A stretch of DNA of 64,000 nt from Gibbula magus (taxonomy: Eukaryota > Mollusca > Gastropoda > Trochida > Trochidae), in the NCBI GenBank assembly GCA_936450465.1, contig OW388304.1:13610708-13674707 (forward strand). The letters are read 5' to 3'. Position 1 is the stretch's first letter; every line of letters begins with the position of its first letter. A program made the translations under genes and the position numbers. Positions 1 to 9,600 of the stretch are shown piece after piece. The notes under the pieces are model-generated. The model made no database searches. It was not told the DNA's origin and saw only the letters and a program-made list of their open reading frames with translations.

Positions 1-1827
1 AGCAACATAAAGGCCTTGGCCGTATACGAGTTTATATTAGATGAACTACAGGGACTCTCTAATTAAATTATTTATACAGTTGTTGGTTCGACTTTCTTCT
101 GTACATGACATGTTATACTTGATTGCTGTATATTTATTTTAAATGCTAGTTAGTAGGTGAAGTATAACTCATGTAGCCAGGCGCGTAGCAAGTTTTTATA
201 TTTGTGTAAACCGGTACAAACTTTAATTATAGGTTGCATTGCGGGTTAGTTAAATTTTCATTTCTATGAGACGAAAGTGCTATTTAAGTTTGACGTTAAT
301 TAGTTCAAGAACTCAAAAATGACATTATATGTTCAATATTTTGAAAAGGTTGGAGAACTTAAATGTATAGGCTACCTATAACGTCATTTTGGAGTTCATC
401 TAGACATCTATTGTGATCATGAGTTCCGCCCCTTACCACTTGTTTTCATACAGCCAATGAAATCACCGTTTACATTTGGTACCAATTTAAAAATGCGACG
501 TTCGATATATATAGGTTGTACAGGATATACAAGTCATTGTGATGGGGACTGAAGCAGAGGACTTGGGAAAGTTGGCTAAATACTTGGAAAGATTTAGAAA
601 AAATTTGTCTCCGTTTAGTAGGTGGCAACGTATCGCTGCATACTATGTCCCTTTAACCATCTTCACAACGTCACATGCGTAAAGAAAAGATTTCCAAATC
701 TTCTCTTTCCGGCCTTGACTTCAACCATCGCATTTTCTGTGTTAAGATTTAAGCGTACTGCAGGCTAATCGGAAAGGCCAATCAGAAGACTGCTTGCAAG
801 TTGAACTTCCGCGGCAGTAACTTGTAGCAATATGAAGTAACACACACTCATCTGTGTGGACTTTGATCTTGCATAACATCATAAATGCACCAACATAAAT
901 ATTTCTCATATTTTGTTTCTATAAAAATACCCCATCCTTCTGTCTCTGTTACACAATATAAAGCAATTAAAATGTATAACTTACTTAGGTCTTCAAGATG
1001 TATGTCTCGAAGACCTATTGTTGTTATCATGTTTTTTCTTATTATTATTTCCGTCGTATCTTGTTAACACGATTCAGCAAAAGCGCCTGAATCAATGCAA
1101 TCTGCATGAAATTTTCAGGGATGATAGACATTGTCAACAGCTCGCGACGTACGAAGCCGAAATTTTGAAATTCAACCTGGTTCTTGAATTATGTCCCCTT
1201 GAAGTTGAAATTTCAAACCTCTATAGAACGAAAACTATTCAAGATAATTTCACAAAACCTTCACCAAAATGTGGGAAACAACATTCCCTGTCGAATAGGC
1301 TGCTTCTGCCCCCGATTTCAAGCGTAAAACAACAGAGGTTAGGATCGGAAATCTGAAGGGAGTAACCTCTGTTGGAAGAGAATGGTGGCTCTGCAGTTCA
1401 TCAGTTTCTTTATGATTTGCATGTATGACCTGCATGTTAAATAATGTGTATTTATTTTGAAAATTGAATAAAAATTGGTTAGCAAAATTAAAAGAAGATT
1501 CTTGTCATAATTATGAAAAAATTGGTAACACTGTAACTGAGTATATTTTTCAATGCTAAAGATGCTGCATTCCTAAAATTATCTTTATTAAAGCACCTTC
1601 AGTAACAGCTCACTATTTTACCATTTTGGGGGTGTTTTTTGTAACTTTAAACTGCAGACTCTTGTGCAGAATTTTGAAAAAAGGAGTTGCAGAATCTACT
1701 CAAATTTTTGTGGAATTCTTCAAATTCCCCCGTGGAATCCATGAGGGACCAAGTATTAGCAGTTTTCAATAAAATTACTTTTTAAAAATAAAACACTGCA
1801 TGTTAAGTGTTGACATTTGTCTTGAAG
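1..1827. other. Region upstream of the first visible ADAR exon
   Basis: No coding exon can be supported here. An AT-rich TATATATA stretch lies near 506-512, followed by a 46-codon open frame at 542-682, but no donor in that frame leaves the phase needed to join the exon at 1828. The bases before 1828 (TTTGTCTTGAAG) form a usable 3' splice site, so this stretch probably holds the intron before that exon and possibly the promoter. The true first exon and start codon remain unassigned. Confidence 0.5.
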
Positions 1828-3653
1828 GGTCATCATGAGGGGTGGAGCAAGGACAAGCAAGAGGCAATACTGAATTACCTGAGGCAGAACCACAGAAATC
1901 CACAGACGGCCATTACCATAGCTCGAAGATGTGGCTACGAAACTGCTCATGACGTCAACCCAGTACTTTACGGTCTTCAACGGAGAAAGATTTTAACTCA
2001 AGAAGATGGCAGGCCTCCTCTGTGGTTGCTTTCTCCAGATTATGCAGAAAATGAAAATCAGACCGTAACCCCTGTGACGACTCAGATGCTGACAGATATG
2101 AGTTCCATGGGCCTGGGGGACTCACAGACCAACTTCATGGCAACTGGTAACTATGAAAGTAGCTCGATAGGTAACAACTCTCCAATGAATTTCAGTGGAT
2201 CCCATTTTGGAATCGGTAACATCTCCCAAACTAACTCTATGGGAATTGGAGATAACTCCCAAACAAATTTCAGTGAAAATACAGAGACATTCTCTCAGAG
2301 CACGTCGGGCAATAGAACAGTCCAACTGAAGACAGACATCAAAGTAGACTCTTCTGAAGGTTTTGAGGAAGATGCCGAAGAAGAAATGGATGAAGATGAA
2401 GAGTTTGACATCAATGATCGAATCAATGACTTGATGGCCTTCTCCGGTAGTAACGCTATAGATGTAAATGCACCCTCACCAGATAGAGTAGACTTGCAGT
2501 CACAGGAAGACGAAAGTCTTGATCTATGGGGACCGATTCCTGAACCAAAAAATGTGATCAAAACAGATTTAAACATTCAACCAAAACTAGAGCCTAAAGA
2601 TTCAGAAGAAATTCCGATGTTTGATGTAAAATTGCTTGAACCTCAAGATTTGAATTTCAAAGACCAAGTGCTGAAAACCTTGGCTGGTCGCCCGCTAAAA
2701 ACAGGAGCATCATTTATCATCGTTAACACATTGAAATCAACTAAAGAAGATGTGGAGAAAGTCCTGAGAGAATGTGAACAGGAAAAATTGGTCAGTGTGA
2801 CTGGGACAGCTTGGACAATTACAGACACAGGAGATGACTACCTAGAGGAAAATAAAATCTGTGGTCCTGCTAAAGAAATTGTCGCAAATGTGAAACGTGG
2901 GGATCAGAACATCTACCATACTTCAAGGCGAGGGTTTGGTCGCGGGGTGCCCCTCAACCCCCTGGAACTGATGGGGACCAATACAAAGTTTGGGGTTACA
3001 GGGGCAGGAAGAGGGGAAAGAATTCGACAGATAACTGAGAACATTAAGAATGTTACAAATCCTGAAATTCATAGAAATCAGGTGAGTTTGGGAGATTTAT
3101 CGTCTGACTCTGTCATAAGGCGCCTAGGTAGGGGACAAACAATGGAATCTGATTTGGTCACTAAAGTTGAACTACAAGTCAATCAACCAATGAATGTGCA
3201 ACCAGGACGTCTGCCGTTCAGCGCACCACCAACAAGTTTGAATATTACCCAGGGTACTCTTGTACAAAACCTTCATGGTGTTGCCTTTACTCAGAGACAA
3301 CCTCAAGGTCAAAGTTCAAGGTCAAGTACAATCCCAGTGTCGCCCTTAGAACTGATTCAGAGAGAACGGATGCAGAGTTCATCTCCACAATCATTCAACC
3401 ATCCCTCGATAACCCCAGTGATGGACGTGTCTTTATCAGGTCATAGGTCACTTCCTGGTTTGTCACAAAGTGGCGTGTCAGTGACTTCACCAAGCTTCAG
3501 CAGTCTGCCTGCGGGAACTCTGCAAATAACTGCAGAAACATTTGCAGGGGTAAATAAAAACCCAGTCAGTGCATTGATGGAATATGCCCAATCCAGAGCA
3601 ACAACTGCACGAATTGATGTCATTAGCCAGAGGGGACCATCTCACAGGCCAAA
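1828..3653 (+). CDS. ADAR: ADAR coding exon: Z-alpha, second winged helix, first half of dsRBD
   Basis: This large exon encodes 608 residues and two bases. Residues 5-68 match the Z-alpha fold. N44, Y48, P63, P64 and W66 have exactly the spacing of human ADAR1 N173, Y177, P192, P193 and W195, the main Z-DNA/Z-RNA contacts. The positions equal to human K169 and K170 are A40 and H41. An acidic, Ser-rich linker follows, then a second winged helix at about 276-340 that lacks the recognition Tyr but keeps a Trp in its wing (TAWTIT). The exon ends in dsRBD helix 1 ([10 protein letters not shown]). Donor AA|GTGAGT. Chosen start: acceptor AAG at 1825-1827; the few in-frame codons before it come from the intron. 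Confidence 0.92.
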
Positions 3654-6600
3654 GTGAGTTTTAAATAATTGTTTGGGTAATAATATAACTTTGTAATAAT
3701 TTTTAAGGGCCATGTTGTGTTTGTTTTTTAATGTATTTGATTTCTGATTTTAATGTATCTTCCTTTAAAAAAATTATTATTTCAAAACCTTTGCTTCTTC
3801 CATAAGTTTAGATTTCAAAATATTTTGTCTCATTATTGCAAAAGCTTTGAAGTATTTAACTGCATTATGTCACATTTTCTAGCATTTATTTTTTGCCTCT
3901 TGCAATTTCAGATTTCAAAGCATATATTTTGCACAATTTCAGATTTGTCATAGCAGCGTTTGTAGGAAACCGTCAGTTTCCAGCGGTGGAATGTGGGAAC
4001 AAGAAGGACGGGAAGAAGGAGGCAGCGGACGTAGCGATGAGGATACTGCTGGCAGAAGGACAGAAGAACGGAAGTATGGGTAAAAGTGTAAGTGTCAGAC
4101 ATGTTGTGTCATTAGAATACTATATGTTGAAATCTGGAACCTTGATCTGGTATCTGGAGCATGTCTTACACGTCTCAGTCTTTAACTCATCGGGTCTCTT
4201 GGGTTTATGGGATAGGTGTTTGTCCATAAAAGTGTCCCTAAACTTATATTGCAGCTTCGACTTCATCTCAAGGACTACTGTGAGCTAGAATTTGTGTAGA
4301 TGTATTTTGGTAAATGGAGATTTTAAATTGTAGATGTGTGCCAAACCTTTTGATCTCCAAGTTGTTTAAATTAAGGAATCATACCTCAAGCAAATAGATT
4401 ATCAACCTTAAACTAACTACGGGACATAAAAAGGAAAGTTTCAACATTTCAAAACTTTATCAAATCTTTGACAGAGATAATGAAAATAGAGAAATATATA
4501 TATAGTCTGCTGGATTGATAACATTGTAATACTAAACCATTTGTATACCAATACTGAGACATGAGTTGAGAGTTATTTATTATTATTATTATTTGTATGT
4601 GGGAGACTGTCAGAAATCATGACATGTTCACAAACAAGAACACCCTGAAATTTTTCAATGGTTTATGAGAAACATACACAACTCAGCTTATTTATTCATC
4701 AGCAGTTGATGTGTAAAAGTTTTTTTCAGTCCTTTTCATTCTTATGTTAGTGAATTGCACTAGAATATAAGGAATCAAATTTTGTTAAAGGAAAAGCTGT
4801 TGGTTCCTGCTGCGTCCATGACCCACTTTGATAACATGGCCGCCTTGACACACCAAGCTTTCAACCAGTTGATCGCCTCCATCCCAGAAGCCATGTCCGG
4901 TAGGAAGATCATAGCCGGTCTGGTGATGAAACGAAACCCGGAGGACGTCGGAATTGTCATAAGTGTTGGATCAGGTAAATCTAACTTCGTGCAATTTAAA
5001 AATATGAGTTTAAACATTGCATTCATTTAATTGAGCACATTTAATGTGTGTCCCCAGGAAACCGATGCATTACAGGACAACAGTTGAGTCTGGAGGGGAC
5101 GACCGTGAATGACTGCCATGCTGAAATCATCACAAGGAGAGGTTTTATCAGGTGAAGAGATCGCAAAAGATTTGCTGACTGTCAAGTATTGGGACTGTAT
5201 CAAAATCATATCCCAAAAAATTCACTTGTAATAATAATATATTGGGACCACCATTACAATATCAACAAAATTGGATTCCAGCTAGCCTAATACATATATA
5301 CATGATCATTTTTTTCTTTATATATTTAAATTTAACTTTAAATTTAACTAGTCCTTCAGACTACCAGTCATGATATTACTAATTTCTACTTGCCATGAGC
5401 AAACTGTCTAGTGCTAATTTTGACCCTTTGACATTACCATAGTTGGGATGCTGTGAGCATGCAAGCACATAGAAATCTCTTCATATTGACAAATTTGATT
5501 TCTTCAACTCTCAGATTCTTGTATCGACAACTCGAGACGTATGTTCCTGGACAGCCCCACGACCTGTTTGACCTGGGTAGAAGTGGTAAACTGCAGATCA
5601 AACCAGGAATCACCTTCCATCTTTACATCTCGACCGCACCCTGTGGAGACGGAGCTCTCTTCTCACCGAGGTAAAATTATCATCATGGCTGCTTCGTGAA
5701 AACATTTCAAACTATTGCTAGCCACCAAGATCATGTTGTCTAGCTACGTACTTTCTTCTGCAAAAAGCCTCAGCTCATCGAGCTTGAAAGGTGTCCGGCA
5801 TCCAGCCATCTGTCAGACAGACTGTAAACTTTTCACATTTTCATCTTCTCAAGAACCAAAGAATGAAAAGCTCTAGAAAGGTGAAATGTTTTTGTACAGA
5901 CTCCTTGGCCAATGGGGATTACAACTTGTAGATTTGGTGACCCTGCGGCCCAAATAAGGGTCACAACCTAAATATCTATATTGTACACAAGTGATGAAGG
6001 AGAGTTGTTCTAAAAGCGACAGCACTCTCATGTTCTAACGCAAGACAAAACCCTTCTTACTCTTTCCTTCATTCATGCAATTATTCACTCACTCACTCAC
6101 TCACTCATCCATGCATTCACACTCACTCACTCACTCATCCATGCATGCACACTCACTCACTCACTCATGCACACTCACTCATGCACACTCACTCACTCTT
6201 TCACTCATGCATGCACATTCACTCATGCATGTACACTCACTCACTCACCCATTTACTCATGCATGCACACTCACTCACTCACTCATGCACACTCATTCAC
6301 TCACTCATGCACACTCACTCATTCACTCATGCACTCTCACTCATGCATGCATGCAAACTCACTCACGCACTCACTCACTCATGCACACTCACTCACTCAT
6401 GCACACTCATTCACTCACTCATGCACACTCATTCACTCATGCATGCACACTCACTCATCCATGCATGCACACTCACTCATCCATGCATGCACACTCACTC
6501 ACTCATGCACACTCACTCACTCATGCACACTCATTCACTCATGCATGCACACTCACTCACTAACTCACTCATGCACACTCACTCACTAACTCACTCATGC

Positions 6601-9600
6601 ACACTCACTCACTCATTCACTCATGCATGCACACTCACTCACTCATTCACTCATGCATGCACACTCACTCATTCACTCACTCACTCACTCACTCACATAT
6701 ATGGTAAACTCTGCCGAGACAATGAAACAACTCCACACTGTTTGTTACAGAGATGCAGAGTCGAACAAAGGACCCTCCTCCCTGGATCGCCAACATCATC
6801 CAACATTTACCAACGCAGTGCAAGGCTTACTCAGAACAAAGATGGAGGGAGGTAAGATTTGTCAGATTTACTCTCATGAGAGTTTATTTATTGCCCATAC
6901 AGTTAGGCATATTCTTTATTTATTGCTCATACAGTTAGGCATAACCAATGTCATGAACTCATTATCAGAAACGTTTGACTGCACAAGTTGTTATCCAAAT
7001 GTGCTGCTGCTGTTTGTTAACAAGGGTTTATGAGATCACTTCAAGTTGTATTCGAACCTATGACATCCAAGTGGAGTCTGCAGAACACTTCAGCTCGCCC
7101 TGTCACACTGTCTATTCTAGTGAATAGCACAAGTTGTGTGTCTTATCGCTCCAGTTCAAACAGCTAGAATATTATATCTTGTACTGTCAATTATATATGT
7201 AGTGTTATTAGCAGCTCCGACTAAGTCGGAGCTGCTATCAGTTTTTGTGCAGTTTCCGTCGCCGCCGCCGCTGCGTTTTGTATTCACTATAACTTTTTTC
7301 CTAGGAGGTTTTGAGAACTCATATACATAACTTCTTACTTATGCCCCTGGGTAATTGCCAGGTGAAGGAACTATCCCGATTGAGTCCGACTTCATAGCGC
7401 AGACGTTTGATGGGATCCAGCGCGGAGAAAGACTTCGGACGATGTCATGCACTGACAAGATCTGTCGCTGGAACGTGGTAGGAATGCAGGGGGCGCTTCT
7501 CTCTCATTTCCTCGAACCCGTCTATCTCGACTCACTCACTCTTGGTAAGCTATTGTTGTATTGTATCCAGGTCTATTGTTTTGTAAGTTCCTTTTGTGGA
7601 ATAATCTCTTTATGTGTTTTTTCTTCGTGAAATAATTTCTAGTCTGTCTAGTCATATCTTCTCTGCCTCAACATAACACTATAGTGAGGGAGACACAATG
7701 CAGGAATTTTGAATAAAAAAATGCAAAAAGAAATTGATATTTGATGGGTTGTAAATGGAGGAAACACTACTCCTCGCTCTTCAGTCTTTAAGGTAAAACA
7801 AGGTCAGGGTAGCCCCACCCTTTAATCCCTCCCTTTAGGCCTTTCTTAGGCAGAAGACCTCAGGTAGAGTCCCTTGCGGGAATCGAACCCACACCCTCAG
7901 AGTCAGGCAACTATCGACAGCACTGACAATACCAACAGCTTATCACACGACCATGGGGCCTTGACAAAAATCGAGCTCCACATTCGATAGTTAGGCTGGT
8001 TTTACTTTCAATGCAATACATAAGTTCAACACAAACCATAGTTATGAGGCTGAAACTGTACAAATGAACTAATCTAGACGGTCTCAGGTACTCAAGAAAA
8101 CTTTCATCCATATCATGATATTTTTACATCAGGTTTCCTGTACGATCACGGTCACCTAGCAAGATCGGTGTGTTGCCGTGTCGACAAGTCCCCTCCACCA
8201 ATCAACACACAGCTTCCATCAGGCTACCGACTCAACCACCCGTGGCTTGGACGTGTGACTGCATGTGACCCACCCCGGGAAACTCAGAAGACAAAATCTC
8301 TCAGCGTGAATTGGAGTCTCGGTGACCCCCGCCCTGAAGTGCTTGACGGGCCTCTAGGTCTCTGTTATACCCCGTAAGTCTTGTAATCTAGGTCTCTGTT
8401 ATACCCCGTAAGTCTTGTAATCTAGGTCTCTGTTATACCCAGTAAGTCTTGTAATCTAGGTCTCTGTTATACCCCGTAAGTCTTGTAATCTAGGTCTCTG
8501 TTATACCCAGTAAGTCTTGTAATCTAGGTCTCTGTTAAACCCTGTAAGTCTTGTAATCTAGGTCTCTGTTATACCCTGTAAGTCTTGTAATCTAGGTCTA
8601 TACCCCATAAGTCTTGTAATCTAGGTCTCTGTTATACCCCGTAAGTCTTGTAATCTAGGTCTCTGTTATACCCAGTAAGTCTTGTAATCTAGGTCTCTGT
8701 TAAACCCTGTAAGTCTTGTAATCTAGGTCTCTGTTATACCCTGTAAGTCTTGTAATCTAGGTCTCTGTTAAACCCTGTAAGCCTTGTAATCTAGGTCTCT
8801 GTTATACCCCGTAAGTCTTGTAATCTAGGTCTCTGTTATACCCCGTAAGTCTTGTAATCTAGGTCTCTGTTATACCCAGTAAGTCTTGTAATCTAGGTCT
8901 CTGTTATACCCCGTAAGTCTTGTAATCTAGGTCTCTGTTATACCCTGTAAGTCTTGTAATCTAGGTCTCTGTTAAACCCTGTAAGTCTTGTAATCTAGGT
9001 CTCTGTTATACCCCGTAAGTCTTGTAATCTAGGTCTCTGTTATACCCTGTAAGTCTTGTAATCTAGGTCTCTGTTATACCCTGTAAGTCTTGTAATCTAG
9101 GTCTCTGTTATACCCCGTAAGTCTTGTAATCTAGGTCTCTGTTATACCCCGTAAGTCTTGTAATCTAGGTCTCTGTTATACCCCGTAAGTCTTGTAATCT
9201 AGGTCTCTGTTATACCCTGTAAGTCTTGTAATCTAGGTCTCTGTTAAACCCTGTTAGTCTTGTAATCTAGGTCTCTGTTATACCCCGTAAGTCTTGTAAT
9301 CTAGGTCTCTGTTATACCCTGTAAGTCTTGTAATCTAGGTCTCTGTTATACCCCGTAAGTCTTGTAATCTAGGTCTCTGTTATACCCTGTAAGTCTTGTA
9401 ATCTAGGTCTCTGTTAAACCCTGTAAGTCTTGTAATCTAGGTCTCTGTTATACCCCGTAAGTCTTGTAATCTAGGTCTCTGTTATACCCTGTAAGTCTTG
9501 TAATCTAGGTCTCTGTTATACCCCGTAAGTCTTGTAATCTAGGTCTCTGTTATACCCTGTAAGTCTTGTAATCTAGGTCTCTGTTATACCCTGTAAGTCT

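Noticed and set aside
542..682. 46-codon open frame after a TATA-like sequence, possible first ADAR exon
   Set aside because: Reads MGTEAEDLGKLAKYLERF..., but candidate donors inside it (near 618 and 622) leave the wrong phase for the exon at 1828. Not excluded if another exon lies between.
6075..6855. Overlapping His/Thr/Ser-rich reading frames in three frames
   Set aside because: They are produced by the CACT/CATGCA microsatellite, which lacks stops in all forward frames; no domain, and they lie in an intron of ADAR.
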